NCBI RefSeq assembly: GCF_001043025.1
Contig: NZ_JYLD01000015.1
Location: forward strand, 62,001-126,000
DNA: 64,000 nt
Origin: Pseudomonas helleri
GTDB lineage: Bacteria; Pseudomonadota; Gammaproteobacteria; Pseudomonadales; Pseudomonadaceae
Reading direction: 5' to 3'
Part shown: one piece after another, positions 16,078 through 25,889 of the stretch
Numbering within the stretch: position 1 is the stretch's first letter
Layout of the letters: every line of letters starts with the position of its first letter
Translations under genes and position numbers: made by a program
The notes under the pieces: generated by a model
Told to the model about the DNA's origin: nothing
Seen by the model: only the letters and a program-made list of their open reading frames with translations
The model's database searches: none

Positions 16078-16506
16078 GTGAACCTAATTATGAAAATGCT
16101 GGCCGTACCAGCAACAGTACTGGCCCTTTGGGCTGCCAACGCCCAGGCCACAACGTCGGCTGATGAGATCGCAAAACGCCTGGAGCCTGTGGGTAAAGTC
16201 TGCATTCAGGGCCAGGAATGTGCCGCGGGTGGAGGTGGCGAGACTGCAGCCGCGAGCGGGGGCGGCATGAGCCCCGATGACGTGATCGCCAAGCACTGCA
16301 CCGCCTGCCACAGCATCGGCTTGCTGGAAGCGCCAAAAATCGGCGACACCGCCGCCTGGAAAGCCCGCGCCGACAAAGAAGGCGGCCTGGATGGACTCTT
16401 GGCCAAGGCGATTACCGGGCTCAACGCCATGCCGCCAAAAGGCACCTGCGGCGAATGCAGCGACGCCGAGCTTAAAGCCGCGATCCAGAAAATGTCTGGC
16501 TTATAA
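16078..16506 (+). CDS. cycB: cytochrome c5 family protein
   Basis: A 142-residue periplasmic monohaem c-type cytochrome. A signal peptide (about residues 6-25, MLAVPATVLALWAANAQA) is followed by a short linker with a Cys pair and a Gly/Ala-rich stretch, then the haem site CTACH (about residues 76-80) and a distal Met in NAMPPKG. The extra cysteine pair CGEC near the end is typical of cytochrome c5. It shuttles electrons in the periplasm. GTG start at 16078 with GAGGG upstream; ATG at 16090 is an alternative. The order after the PauR-like gene repeats PAO1. Confidence 0.88.
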   Translation: MNLIMKMLAVPATVLALWAANAQATTSADEIAKRLEPVGKVCIQGQECAAGGGGETAAASGGGMSPDDVIAKHCTACHSIGLLEAPKIGDTAAWKARADKEGGLDGLLAKAITGLNAMPPKGTCGECSDAELKAAIQKMSGL

Positions 16507-16519
16507 CTCCCCGCCGTCT

Positions 16520-16574
16520 CTTACCTCGCGATGTTTTGATGGTTTAAAAGATCGCGAGGCAAGCTCGCTCCTAC
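16520..16574. repeat. REP palindrome, copy 5 (left end degraded)
   Basis: The left terminus is reduced to CTTACCTCGCGATG, while the right side GATCGCGAGGCAAGCTCGCT to CCTAC is intact. It begins 13 bases after the cytochrome stop. Confidence 0.85.
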
Positions 16575-16663
16575 AGTTTGAAAGTGTTTGCGCCTTGCGC
16601 TTTGCAACCAACTCCGGTCACTCTCGGTCTATTCGCTAGACACGCAAGTTCCTGGAGGATCCG

Positions 16664-18586
16664 ATGGTGCAATCCTGTTCGATCGAGCGCGCAGTCGATG
16701 AAGCACTGTCTCGGCTGCCCACCCACATCCACTTGGGCTTGCCCTTGGGCCTGGGCAAAGCCAATCGTTTTGTGAACGCGCTGTATCAGCGAATCAAGCA
16801 ACTGCCCGAACGCCAACTAACGATCTACACCGCCTTGAGCCTGGGCCGCCCGGCGCTGGGCGACGGCTTGCAAAAGCGCTTTCTGCAACCGTTCGTAGAG
16901 CGCGTGTTTGGCGACTATATCGAGCTGGATTACCTCGCCGACCTGCACCGCGACAGCCTGCCACCCAACATCAACGTCGAGCAGTTTTTCATGCAGCCGG
17001 GCAGCCTGCTCAACAGCCCGCCGGCGCAACAAGATTACGTCAGCAGCAACTACAGCCACGCCGCCCGCGACATCAACGCCAACGGCTTGAACCTGGTGGC
17101 GCAACTGGTGGCCCGTAACCCGCAGGCCCCGGATCGCCTGAGCCTGAGCTGCAACCCGGACATCACCCTCGACCTCTTGCCGATGATCGCCAAGCGCCGC
17201 GAAGCGGGCGAAACCATCCTGCTGCTCGGCCAGGTGCACAGCGACTTGCCCTACATGCCCGGCGACTCAGAACTCAATGCAGACGCTTTCGACCTGCTGA
17301 TCGACGACGAAGAACACACCACGCTGTTTTCCACACCCAGCATGCCGGTCAACCTGCAAGACCACTTTATTGGCCACCATGCCAGCACCTTGATCCGTGA
17401 CGGCGGCACCCTGCAAATCGGCATAGGCGCCATGGGCGATGCGCTGACCGCCTCGCTGCTCGCACGCCAGGCGGACAACGAAGGTTATCGTGCCTTGCTC
17501 GACGACCTGGACATCAGCCCGTGGCGTAGCCTGATTGAGCGCGAAGGCGGGATAGAACCCTTTGCCCAGGGCCTGTATGGCTGCAGCGAAATGTTTGTGC
17601 ACGGGCTGATGGTGCTGGTCGACGCCGGCATTGTGCGGCGCAAGGTGTACCCCGATATCGAACGCCAGACCCAAGCCAACGCCGGTACCCTCGACGAAAG
17701 CCTGCACACCGATGGCATCAGCGTGCACGGCGGTTTTCTGCTGGGCCCGCAGGAGTTTTATCAGCGTTTGAACGAACTGCCCCACAGCAAGCGCGCCGAA
17801 TTCAACATGACCGCCATCAGCTATATCAACGAGCTGTATGGCCAAGAAACGCTGAAGCGCCTGCAACGCCGCGATGCGCGCTTTGTGAACAGCGCGTTCA
17901 CTGCGACCTTGCTGGGCGCCGGGGTGGCGGATCAGTTGCAAGACGGGCGTGTGCTCAGCGGAGTAGGGGGGCAATACAACTTTGTCGCGCAGGCCCATGC
18001 GCTGCACGATGCACGCTCGGTGATCATCCTGCGCAGTTGGCGCGAGTCGGGCGGCGATGTGAGTTCCAACATCGTCTGGGAGTACGGCCACTGTACGATC
18101 CCGCGCCATTTGCGCGACATCGTGGTTACTGAATACGGCATTGCCGACTTGCGTGGCAAAACCGACCGACACGTGATCGAGGCGCTGCTCAACATCACCG
18201 ACTCACGCTTCCAGACCGAACTGATCGCTCAGGCGCAGCAGGTAGGCAAACTGCCCAAAGACTTTCAACTGCAGCCGCGCTTTGCCGACAACAGCCCGGA
18301 ACGCTTGCAGGCGATTGCTGCCCGCCATCCGCATTTATTCCCGGAGTACCCGCTGGGCAGCGATTTCAGCGCCCAGGAGCAAGACTTGCTGCGCGCCTTG
18401 AACTGGCTCAAGAGCAAATTCAAGCTCACGCAACTCTACCGGCTTGGCAAGGCCGCTCTTGAAGCGCCGTCGCCGCAGGCGTTCCCCGAGCATCTGGCGC
18501 GCATGCAGCTCACAGACCCGGACGGGCTGCGCGAAGAGGTGTATCAGCGGGTGCTGCTGGCGGGGTTGCAGGCGACGGCTAGATAA
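16664..18586 (+). CDS. acetyl-CoA hydrolase/transferase family protein
   Basis: A 640-residue protein, longer than the roughly 500-residue family norm because of a carboxy-terminal extension. The amino-terminal half has the CoA-transferase I pattern; the second half carries the catalytic glutamate region IVWEYGHCTIPRHLRDIVVTEYG (given as the segment before ADLRGKTD), and GVGGQYNFVAQAH, both diagnostic of acetyl-CoA hydrolase/transferase. It probably moves CoA between acetate and another acid such as succinate or propionate. GGAGG stands nine bases before the ATG at 16664. Monocistronic between two REP elements. Substrate cannot be told from the sequence. Confidence 0.82.
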   Translation: MVQSCSIERAVDEALSRLPTHIHLGLPLGLGKANRFVNALYQRIKQLPERQLTIYTALSLGRPALGDGLQKRFLQPFVERVFGDYIELDYLADLHRDSLPPNINVEQFFMQPGSLLNSPPAQQDYVSSNYSHAARDINANGLNLVAQLVARNPQAPDRLSLSCNPDITLDLLPMIAKRREAGETILLLGQVHSDLPYMPGDSELNADAFDLLIDDEEHTTLFSTPSMPVNLQDHFIGHHASTLIRDGGTLQIGIGAMGDALTASLLARQADNEGYRALLDDLDISPWRSLIEREGGIEPFAQGLYGCSEMFVHGLMVLVDAGIVRRKVYPDIERQTQANAGTLDESLHTDGISVHGGFLLGPQEFYQRLNELPHSKRAEFNMTAISYINELYGQETLKRLQRRDARFVNSAFTATLLGAGVADQLQDGRVLSGVGGQYNFVAQAHALHDARSVIILRSWRESGGDVSSNIVWEYGHCTIPRHLRDIVVTEYGIADLRGKTDRHVIEALLNITDSRFQTELIAQAQQVGKLPKDFQLQPRFADNSPERLQAIAARHPHLFPEYPLGSDFSAQEQDLLRALNWLKSKFKLTQLYRLGKAALEAPSPQAFPEHLARMQLTDPDGLREEVYQRVLLAGLQATAR

Positions 18587-18588
18587 CC

Positions 18589-18673
18589 GTGGGAGCGGGC
18601 TTGCTCGCGATCGCATCGCCGCGATGAATCAGATGCACCGCGTGTGTAGCATCGCGAGCAAGCCCGCTCCCAC
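18589..18673. repeat. REP-related palindrome, GTGGGAGCGGGCTTG variant, copy 6
   Basis: Ends GTGGGAGCGGGCTTG and CAAGCCCGCTCCCAC with inner CTCGCGATCGCATCG / GATGCGA-like arms (85 bases). It is a diverged subfamily of the REP element, placed between convergent genes. Confidence 0.85.
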
Positions 18674-18680
18674 AGTGCCT

Positions 18681-19253
18681 TTACTCGATAAACGTCACTT
18701 GGCCGTCGGCCAGGGATTTAACCCGTGCCAGGGACTCAACGCGGTAGCCCTGCGAGTCCAGTTCGGCACGGCCGCCCTGGAACGACTTCTCGATCACGAT
18801 GCCCAGGCCAGCCACGGTGGCGCCGGCTTGCTTGATGATCGAAATCAGCGCCTGGGACGCTTTGCCGTTCGCCAGGAAGTCATCGATGACCAGCACGCGG
18901 TCGGTGCTTTTCAGGTGACGCGGCGAGATGGCCACGGTGCTTTCCGTTTGCTTGGTGAACGAGTACACCGTCGCGGTCAGCAGGTTTTCAGTCAGGGTCA
19001 GGGACTGGTGCTTGCGTGCAAAGATCACCGGAACGCCCAGGTTCAGGCCGGTCATCACCGCCGGGGCAATGCCCGAGGCTTCGATGGTCACGATCTTGGT
19101 GATGCCCGCATCAGCGAACAAACGCGCGAACTCATCGCCGATTTCTTTCATCAGCTGTGGATCGATCTGGTGGTTCAAAAAGGCATCAACCTTCAAAACC
19201 TGATCGGAAAGCACGATGCCTTCTTCGCGAATTTTCTTGTGCAGTGCTTCCAA
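18681..19253 (-). CDS. xpt: xanthine phosphoribosyltransferase
   Basis: A 190-residue purine salvage enzyme that makes XMP from xanthine and PRPP. The PRPP-binding loop VLVIDDFLANGKAS (about residues 122-135) has the acidic pair and the family's replacement of the usual Gly, and VTIEASGIAPAV (about 56-67) is the xanthine PRTase signature. It uses a TTG start at 19253 with GAGGA eight bases upstream; no ATG fits the conserved amino-terminus (EALHKKIREEGIVLSD). It is downstream of rep on the same strand, 57 bases apart, and ends beside a REP. Confidence 0.92.
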   Translation of the reverse strand: MEALHKKIREEGIVLSDQVLKVDAFLNHQIDPQLMKEIGDEFARLFADAGITKIVTIEASGIAPAVMTGLNLGVPVIFARKHQSLTLTENLLTATVYSFTKQTESTVAISPRHLKSTDRVLVIDDFLANGKASQALISIIKQAGATVAGLGIVIEKSFQGGRAELDSQGYRVESLARVKSLADGQVTFIE

Positions 19254-19309
19254 CGTAACGTCCTCAAATAGCGCCTATGCGCTGAAGGTAGAGTAAAAAG
19301 TAGTCGATT

Positions 19310-21319
19310 TTAGCGTTTTAACATCGCGCGTATATCGGCCAATGCCGTATTTCCGCGAACCGCTTTCACTTCGGTGGGGGTGTCGTCATTGCCTTCCCAG
19401 GCCAGATCGTCCGGTGGCAACTCATCCAGGAAGCGGCTCGGCGCACAATCAATGATTTCGCCGTACTGCTTGCGCTTGGCTGCAAAGGTAAACGCCAGCG
19501 TCTGACGCGCGCGGGTAATGCCCACGTAGGCCAGTCGGCGTTCTTCCTCGATGGTATCGGCTTCGATGCTGGAACGGTGCGGCAGGATCTCTTCTTCCAT
19601 GCCCATGATGAACACGTAGGGGAATTCCAGGCCTTTGGAGGCGTGCAGCGTCATCATCTGCACGCCTTCGGCGCCGTCTTCCTCTTCTTGCTGGCGCTCG
19701 AGCATGTCGCGCAACACCAGCTTGCCGATGGCTTCTTCGACGGTCATGGCGCCGTCTTCGTCTTTCTCAAGGGTGTTTTTCAACGCCTCGACCAAAAACC
19801 AGACGTTGGACATGCGGTAGTCCGCGGCCTTTTCGCTGGAGCTGTTGGTGCGCAGCCAGTTCTCGTAGTCGATATCCATGATCATGCTGCGCAGCGCGGC
19901 AATCGGGTCTTCGCCCGCGCATTGTTCACGCACGCGGTCCATGAACCGTTTGAAACGGGCCAAGCGGTCGGTGAACCGGCTGTCCAGATGCTCGCCCAGA
20001 CCGATTTCATCGGTGGCCGCGTACATCGAGATTTTGCGCTCGGTGGCGTAGTTACCGAGTTTTTCCAGCGTGGTCGAACCGATCTCACGCCGTGGGACGT
20101 TGATCACCCGCAAGAAGGCGTTGTCGTCGTCCGGGTTCACAATCAGCCGGAAGTAGGCCATCAGGTCTTTCACTTCCTGACGCCCGAAGAAGCTGTTACC
20201 GCCCGACAGGCGGTAAGGGATCTGGTGGTGCTGCAACTTCAGCTCGATCAGTTTTGCCTGATAGTTGCCGCGATACAGAATCGCGAAATCGCTGTAAGGC
20301 CGGTCTGTGCGCAGGTGCAGGGTCAAAATCTCGACCGCCACGCGCTCGGCTTCGGCGTCTTCGTTGCGGCAACGAATCACGCGAATTTCATCGCCGTGGC
20401 CCATCTCACTCCACAGCTGTTTCTCGAAGGCGTGCGGGTTGTTCGAAATCAGCACGTTGGCGCAGCGCAGAATGCGGCTGGTGGAGCGATAGTTTTGCTC
20501 CAGCATCACCACTTTCAGGGACGGGTAATCGTCCTTGAGCAGCATCAGGTTTTCCGGGCGGGCGCCGCGCCAGGCGTAGATCGACTGGTCATCGTCGCCT
20601 ACCACGGTGAACTGGTTACGGCTGCCGATCAGGTACTTGACCAGCAAATACTGGCTGGCGTTGGTGTCCTGGTATTCGTCTACCAGCAGGTAGCGCACCT
20701 TGTTCTGCCACTTTTCGAGGATGTCGGCGTGCTCTTCAAAGAGCTTTACCGGCAGCAGGATCAGGTCGTCAAAGTCCACCGCGTTATAGGCTTTGAGCGT
20801 GCGCTGGTAGTGGGTGTAGACGATGGCCGCCGTCTGTTCCTTGGGGTTGCGCGCATTTTCCAGGGCCTGGGGCGGCAGGATCAGGTCGTTTTTCCACGAG
20901 CCGATCATGTTCTTGATTTCGTCGACCCCGTCATCACCCGAGTATTCCTTTTGCATGATGTCGGTCATCAGCGCCTTGACGTCGGCCTCGTCAAAGATCG
21001 AAAAGCCCGGCTTGTACCCCAGCCGCGCGTGCTCCTTGCGGATGATGTTCAGCCCCAGGTTGTGGAACGTGCTGACCGTCAGGCCTCGGCCCTCACCTTT
21101 TTTGAGCAGCGTGCCCACGCGCTCCTTCATCTCGCGCGCCGCCTTGTTGGTAAAGGTCATGGCGACGATGTACTGGGCACGGATGCCGCAGTTCTGAATA
21201 AGGTGAGCGATTTTTCGGGTAATCACGCTGGTTTTGCCGGAGCCTGCACCGGCGAGCACCAAAAGAGGGCCGCCGACGTAGCTCACGGCTTCTTGCTGCC
21301 GGGGATTGAGTCGGGACAT
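19310..21319 (-). CDS. rep: ATP-dependent DNA helicase Rep
   Basis: A 669-residue superfamily 1A 3'-5' helicase, the usual Rep length. Walker A is LAGAGSGKTSVIT (about residues 22-34), motif II LLVDEYQDTN, motif III DDDQSIYAWRGA, motif IV QNYRST, motif V MTLHASKGLEFPYVFI (about 550-570) and motif VI YVGITRARQTL. Rep removes proteins ahead of replication forks and helps restart. The start at 21319 (MSRLNPRQQEAV) is the conserved one; the open frame runs back to 21547 through non-conserved sequence. xpt follows, as in PAO1. Confidence 0.95.
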   Translation of the reverse strand: MSRLNPRQQEAVSYVGGPLLVLAGAGSGKTSVITRKIAHLIQNCGIRAQYIVAMTFTNKAAREMKERVGTLLKKGEGRGLTVSTFHNLGLNIIRKEHARLGYKPGFSIFDEADVKALMTDIMQKEYSGDDGVDEIKNMIGSWKNDLILPPQALENARNPKEQTAAIVYTHYQRTLKAYNAVDFDDLILLPVKLFEEHADILEKWQNKVRYLLVDEYQDTNASQYLLVKYLIGSRNQFTVVGDDDQSIYAWRGARPENLMLLKDDYPSLKVVMLEQNYRSTSRILRCANVLISNNPHAFEKQLWSEMGHGDEIRVIRCRNEDAEAERVAVEILTLHLRTDRPYSDFAILYRGNYQAKLIELKLQHHQIPYRLSGGNSFFGRQEVKDLMAYFRLIVNPDDDNAFLRVINVPRREIGSTTLEKLGNYATERKISMYAATDEIGLGEHLDSRFTDRLARFKRFMDRVREQCAGEDPIAALRSMIMDIDYENWLRTNSSSEKAADYRMSNVWFLVEALKNTLEKDEDGAMTVEEAIGKLVLRDMLERQQEEEDGAEGVQMMTLHASKGLEFPYVFIMGMEEEILPHRSSIEADTIEEERRLAYVGITRARQTLAFTFAAKRKQYGEIIDCAPSRFLDELPPDDLAWEGNDDTPTEVKAVRGNTALADIRAMLKR

Positions 21320-21580
21320 GACGAAATTAAAGATCGCTTGCAAAAAGGGCGGGCATTTTAACAGGCTGAGCAGATATTGCTGCCACTCTGCGACAGTGTG
21401 ACGTAGCCCTCTATCTAAATTTGCCGCTTTTGCTACTTTGCCGCAGGATACCTGACCGTTTAAGTCAGTCGTTCGATAAGCGTTTGCTGGGTGTATTTGA
21501 TAACGGGTGTCATTTGCCATTACGTAATGGCACGTCATAATGCCCATCGCCTGAATTTATGCAGAGTCTAGGGAGCTAGC

Positions 21581-23251
21581 TTGTCTACGCCTGTCGAACC
21601 CTTGCGTTTGCTGCTACTGGCCAAAGAGCCGACTTGGGCAGCGTTATTGCGCGAGTGTCTGGCGCCCATGGGAAACGCGGCCCTGTTGATGTGTGCCCCG
21701 AACTGGGAGTCGGTCAGCTTCCTGTTCGAACACACGCAAAACGCGTTGTTGCTCACCACCCCAGCCCTGCAACCTGCGGCAGGTCGATGTCGTTTATCCA
21801 CAGTTTTGTTGCTGGAAGCCGAGCCCGACACCCCGCCGCAGGGTGTCAGCGACTGGTGGGTCCGCCCAACGCTGACCACCGATGTGCTGCGCCGCAGCCT
21901 GCGCCACGTGCAGGAACGCGGCGTCCTCGAACAGACCTTGCACCGTTTGGCCAAAGAAGACCCCCTGACTGGTATCGCCAACCGCCAGGGGTTTCAAACG
22001 CTGCTCGCCGTGCGGCTGGCTGAAAACGATGGCCACGGCCTCGCGCTGGGGCATCTGGACCTCGATAACTTTCGCCATGCCAACGACGCCTTGGGGCATC
22101 AGGCCGGCGACCGCCTGATCCTGCAAGTGGTGGCGCGCCTTAAAAGCCGGCTCGAAGCATGCGATCAACTGGCCCGCTTGGGCAGCGACGAATTCGCCTT
22201 GCTGATCGACACCCGCCGTGCCCCTGAGCGCGCGGCCTGGATGGCTGAACGCATTACCGAAGTGATGGCCGAGTCTTACTGGATCGACGGCGAAAGCCTG
22301 TTGATCGGCTGCAGCCTGGGCATCGCCCATGCCCGCGCCAACGCCGGTGCCGACCCGTTGATGTGGCACGCGCACATTGCCATGCAGCAGGCCAAAAGCA
22401 CCCAGGGCTGCACGTATCACGTGTTCGATGAACGCATTAACCGCAACGCCCGCAGCCTCGCCGACCTCGAAAGCGAGTTGCGCCGCGCCTTGCGCCGTGA
22501 CGAACTGGAATTGCACTACCAGCCACGCCTGGACCTGGACACCGGCCACATAGTCGGGCTCGAAGCCTTGGTGCGCTGGCGCCATGGTGATCGCGGCCTG
22601 CTGGCGCCCAGCGAATTCGTGCCGTTGGCCGAACAGAGCGGGCTGATCGTGCCGCTGGGCTACTGGGTTATTTCGCGCGCACTGCGTGACATGCAAGTGC
22701 TGCGTGAAAACGGCTGGACGGCCTTGCACATGGCCATCAACTTGTCGTTTCGCCAATTCCAGGACAGCAAACTGCTGATCACCCTCAGCCGCTTGATCGC
22801 CGAGCACGGAATCGACGCCCGCTGGTTGGAATTTGAACTGACCGAAACCGCCGTCATGCGCCGCAGCGACATGGTCAAGCAGACCATGGACGCCTTGGGA
22901 CGGCTGGGCGTGCGCTTTTCACTGGATGACTTCGGCACCGGCTTCTCATCGTTTGTGCACCTCAACAGCCTGCCGATTGCCCTGCTGAAGATCGACAAAA
23001 GCTTTGTCGGCGGCATGGAAGAGCGCGAAGAAAACCGCAAACTGGTCCACGCCATGCTCAACCTGGCGCAGAACCTCAACCTGCAAGTGGTCGCCGAAGG
23101 CGTAGAAACCCGCGCGCAACTGGCACTTTTGCGCGAATTTGGCTGCGATCAAGTACAAGGCTTTCTGATCAGCAAACCGCTGCCGATGCCTGAACTGATC
23201 CCGTTTTTGGCGGCGGCCCACACCGCCTCGGCGTCGAAGGCAGCTCTGTAG
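21581..23251 (+). CDS. GGDEF/EAL domain protein, probable c-di-GMP phosphodiesterase (ProE-like)
   Basis: A 556-residue cytosolic protein. Residues 1 to about 120 are a non-conserved receiver-like or linker part, about 125-295 a GGDEF domain with the motif changed to GSDEF, and about 310-550 an EAL domain. EAL residues are intact: EALVRW, the N of NLSFRQF, E of FELTET, DDFGTG, K of LKIDKSF and EGVET. A phosphodiesterase with a degenerate cyclase domain that may bind GTP is the likely role. It begins at TTG 21581 after AGGGAG. PAO1 has the related ProE (PA5295) next to rep and a MATE gene. Confidence 0.85.
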   Translation: MSTPVEPLRLLLLAKEPTWAALLRECLAPMGNAALLMCAPNWESVSFLFEHTQNALLLTTPALQPAAGRCRLSTVLLLEAEPDTPPQGVSDWWVRPTLTTDVLRRSLRHVQERGVLEQTLHRLAKEDPLTGIANRQGFQTLLAVRLAENDGHGLALGHLDLDNFRHANDALGHQAGDRLILQVVARLKSRLEACDQLARLGSDEFALLIDTRRAPERAAWMAERITEVMAESYWIDGESLLIGCSLGIAHARANAGADPLMWHAHIAMQQAKSTQGCTYHVFDERINRNARSLADLESELRRALRRDELELHYQPRLDLDTGHIVGLEALVRWRHGDRGLLAPSEFVPLAEQSGLIVPLGYWVISRALRDMQVLRENGWTALHMAINLSFRQFQDSKLLITLSRLIAEHGIDARWLEFELTETAVMRRSDMVKQTMDALGRLGVRFSLDDFGTGFSSFVHLNSLPIALLKIDKSFVGGMEEREENRKLVHAMLNLAQNLNLQVVAEGVETRAQLALLREFGCDQVQGFLISKPLPMPELIPFLAAAHTASASKAAL

Positions 23252-23331
23252 GAGCTTGCCACCCCGTCTTCGACGCCGCGCTGTCGCGTATCAAACAGGA
23301 CAGCGAGTATCTTCAGCATCCCCCAATCGGT

Positions 23332-23366
23332 TCCCTCTCCTTCGGGAGAGGGCTAGGGTGAGGGGT
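23332..23366. repeat. short hairpin repeat (CCCTCTCC type)
   Basis: CCCTCTCC-TTC-GGGAGAGGG followed by CTAGGGTGAGGGG. This is a widespread short palindromic element of Proteobacteria, here between the convergent GGDEF/EAL and MATE genes. It could end transcripts on either strand. Confidence 0.7.
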
Positions 23367-23434
23367 GCTCTTGATTAGAGAGGCTTTTATCTACATATCC
23401 ATTGCTGCGGCAACGGCCAATTAGGGTTCCGCCC

Positions 23435-24805
23435 TTACGCCGCGCTGCGCTTGAGCATGCGCCGCATCTTCCATTCGAAGGCCAATGTCAGGCCCACCGA
23501 GGCAAACGCCAGGCCCATAGCCAAGCCCCACCACACGCCTGTCGGGCCCCAGCCGAAGGTAAAGGCCATCAGCCAGGCGGTCGGGGCGCCGATCACCCAG
23601 TAGCAGAACAGGCCGACCAAGAAGGTGGTCTTGGCATCCTTGAGCCCACGGATCGCGCCCATGGCGATGGTTTGCGTGCCATCAAACAATTCAAACCAGG
23701 CCGCCACTGCCAGCAGGCTGACCGCCAGTTCAAAGACGGGCCGGAAGGCCGGGTCGCTGTGGTCCAGAAACAGGCCGATCAACTCGTTCGGCCAGAACCA
23801 GAACACCACCGAAAACCCCAGCATCACCGCCGCACCAAAGCCAATGCCAACCCGGCCCGCCAGACGTGCACGCAGCAGATCCGCGGCGCCATAGTGCTGG
23901 CCGATGCGCATGGTGATCGCGTAGGACATCCCGGCCGGCACCATGAACGCCACCGAAACGATCTGCAAAGCGATCTGGTGAGCCGCCAATTGCGTACTGC
24001 CCATGGTGCCCATGCACAGCGCCGCGAAGGCAAACAGCCCGACCTCAACCGCGTAGGTGCCGCCAATCGGCAGGCCGAGACGCCACAATTCGCGCAGGTA
24101 AGTCAGATTGATCCGCGACAAGCCTTGGCGAATCGGATACGCGTCGTAGGCCGGGTGGCGGCTGATATGCCAGGCCAGGCCCAGCGCCATGCAGGTCGCC
24201 ACAATCGCCGTAACCAGACCAATGCCCATCAGGCCCAGCTTGGGCAGGCCAAACATCCCGGTGATCAGCGCGTAATTGAGCAAGAAGTTGGCCACGGTGC
24301 CGATCAGGCTAATGACCATCACCGGCGTCGCCCGCCCCATGGCGCTGGTAAAGCCGCGCAAGGCCATGAAGGTCATGTAGCCGGGTAACGCCAGCGGCAG
24401 CAGAAGCAAGAATTGTCCGGCGGCCTCAACGTTGGTCGGGGTCTGACCAAACAGCAGCAACAGCGGCTTGATGTTCCACAACATCAGCGCACCGACCAGC
24501 GCCAGCGCCCAGGCTAGCCACAAGCCGGCTTGCGTGAGGCGGGTCGCGCCTTCGATGTCACCCGCGCCCTGGCGAATCGACACCAGCGTACCAACGGCAG
24601 CAATTACGCCAATGCAGAAAATCGACACGAATGAATAGGTCGCTGCCCCCAGGCTGCCACCGGCCAAGGCTTCCGGACTCAGGCGCGCCATCATCAGGGT
24701 GTCGGTCAGCACCATCAGCATGTGCGCCAACTGCGAGGCAATCAGCGGCCCGGCCAGCCGCAAAATGGCCCAGAGTTCGATACGTACTGGATGCTGTTTG
24801 GTCAT
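23435..24805 (-). CDS. MATE family multidrug/cation antiporter
   Basis: A 456-residue inner-membrane exporter with twelve predicted transmembrane segments in two homologous halves. MATE signatures include the early segment PLIASQLAHMLMVLTDTLMMARL (start given in part), GLPIGGTYAVEVGLFAFAALCMG and AAHQIALQIVSVAFMVPAG in the second half. It exports drugs or dyes in exchange for sodium or protons; substrate unknown. It is divergent from a LysR-type gene at 24958, which may control it, the same pairing as in PAO1 after the ProE gene. Confidence 0.9.
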   Translation of the reverse strand: MTKQHPVRIELWAILRLAGPLIASQLAHMLMVLTDTLMMARLSPEALAGGSLGAATYSFVSIFCIGVIAAVGTLVSIRQGAGDIEGATRLTQAGLWLAWALALVGALMLWNIKPLLLLFGQTPTNVEAAGQFLLLLPLALPGYMTFMALRGFTSAMGRATPVMVISLIGTVANFLLNYALITGMFGLPKLGLMGIGLVTAIVATCMALGLAWHISRHPAYDAYPIRQGLSRINLTYLRELWRLGLPIGGTYAVEVGLFAFAALCMGTMGSTQLAAHQIALQIVSVAFMVPAGMSYAITMRIGQHYGAADLLRARLAGRVGIGFGAAVMLGFSVVFWFWPNELIGLFLDHSDPAFRPVFELAVSLLAVAAWFELFDGTQTIAMGAIRGLKDAKTTFLVGLFCYWVIGAPTAWLMAFTFGWGPTGVWWGLAMGLAFASVGLTLAFEWKMRRMLKRSAA

Positions 24806-24957
24806 CGGTCAGATTTCTTTGTGTGCGTTGAAAGGCTTGATTCTCGGCGTGTTGAGTGTTTTAAGCAAAAGGATAAAAAAGATAAGTGGCATGATTAATA
24901 CTCATGCTACTTAGCGTTTTTACAGTCTAGATATGTCGCGCAATAGGAATAATCCTC

Positions 24958-25878
24958 ATGTCTCGTAGCCTTCCTCCGCTTTATGCCTTGCGTGCTTTTG
25001 AGGCAGCAGCCCGGCACAGTTCATTTACCCGTGCGGGCGAAGAGCTGTCGATCACCCAAAGCGCCGTCAGCCGGCATATCAAAACCCTTGAGGCGCATTT
25101 TGCCTGCCGACTGTTTCAGCGTAACGGTCGCACCCTGCAACTCACCGAAGCCGCCCGCCTGTTGCTGCCGGGGGTGCGGGAGGGTTTCGGGGCGCTGGAA
25201 CGCGCGTGTATTACCTTGCGCGCCGAAGATGACATCTTGCGCATGAAGGCCCCCTCGACCCTGACCATGCGCTGGCTGCTGGCCCGCCTGAGCCGCTTTC
25301 GCCACTTGCAGGCGGGCAACGAGGTGCAACTGACCAGCGCCTGGATGGACATCGACCATGTGGACTTCAATCAGGAGCCTTTCGACTGCGCCGTGTTGCT
25401 GGGCAACGGCCACTTCCCGCCAGACTGGGAGGCCACGTTGTTGTTTGCCGAAATGCTGATCCCGGTAGGCGCCCCCAACCTGCTGGACGAACAGCCATGG
25501 GACGCAAAGCGGCTTGCGGGCACCGAACTGCTGCACCCCACGCCAGACCGTCGGGACTGGCGGCGCTGGCTCGATTGCATGGGCCTCAGCGGCCAGGTGT
25601 CGCTCAAGGGCGGGCAAGTGTTCGACACCCTGGAACTGGGCATGATCGCCGCCGCACGCGGCTACGGCATCTCCATGGGCGACTTGCTGATGGTGGCCGA
25701 GGACGTTGCCCAAAATCGCTTGAGCCTGCCATTCCCCACGGCAGTGGCCAGTGGCGAAAACTACTATTTGGTCTGGCCCAAAACCCGGCCCGGCGGCGAG
25801 CGCTTGCGCCGCCTGAGTGACTTTTTACTGCATGAAGTGGCGGTGATGGAGCTGCCGGCAGTGGAGCAACGGCAGTAA
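24958..25878 (+). CDS. LysR-family transcriptional regulator, GcvA-like
   Basis: A 306-residue LysR regulator. Residues about 6-65 are the winged helix-turn-helix (LRAFEAAARHSSFTRAGEEL, SITQSAVSRHIKTLE), followed by the linker helix and a substrate-binding domain (about 92-300). The start PPLYALRAFEAAARHSSF is typical of the GcvA/AmpR subgroup. It is divergent from the MATE gene over 152 bases, an arrangement in which LysR proteins usually control the opposite gene in response to a small molecule. The ligand is not predictable. It ends convergently with comM, 11 bases away. Confidence 0.88.
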   Translation: MSRSLPPLYALRAFEAAARHSSFTRAGEELSITQSAVSRHIKTLEAHFACRLFQRNGRTLQLTEAARLLLPGVREGFGALERACITLRAEDDILRMKAPSTLTMRWLLARLSRFRHLQAGNEVQLTSAWMDIDHVDFNQEPFDCAVLLGNGHFPPDWEATLLFAEMLIPVGAPNLLDEQPWDAKRLAGTELLHPTPDRRDWRRWLDCMGLSGQVSLKGGQVFDTLELGMIAAARGYGISMGDLLMVAEDVAQNRLSLPFPTAVASGENYYLVWPKTRPGGERLRRLSDFLLHEVAVMELPAVEQRQ

Positions 25879-25889
25879 AACCGTAACAC

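Noticed and set aside
19577..21361. Plus-strand open frame of 594 codons opposite rep
   Set aside because: Antisense shadow of the helicase, which shows all superfamily 1 motifs on the minus strand.
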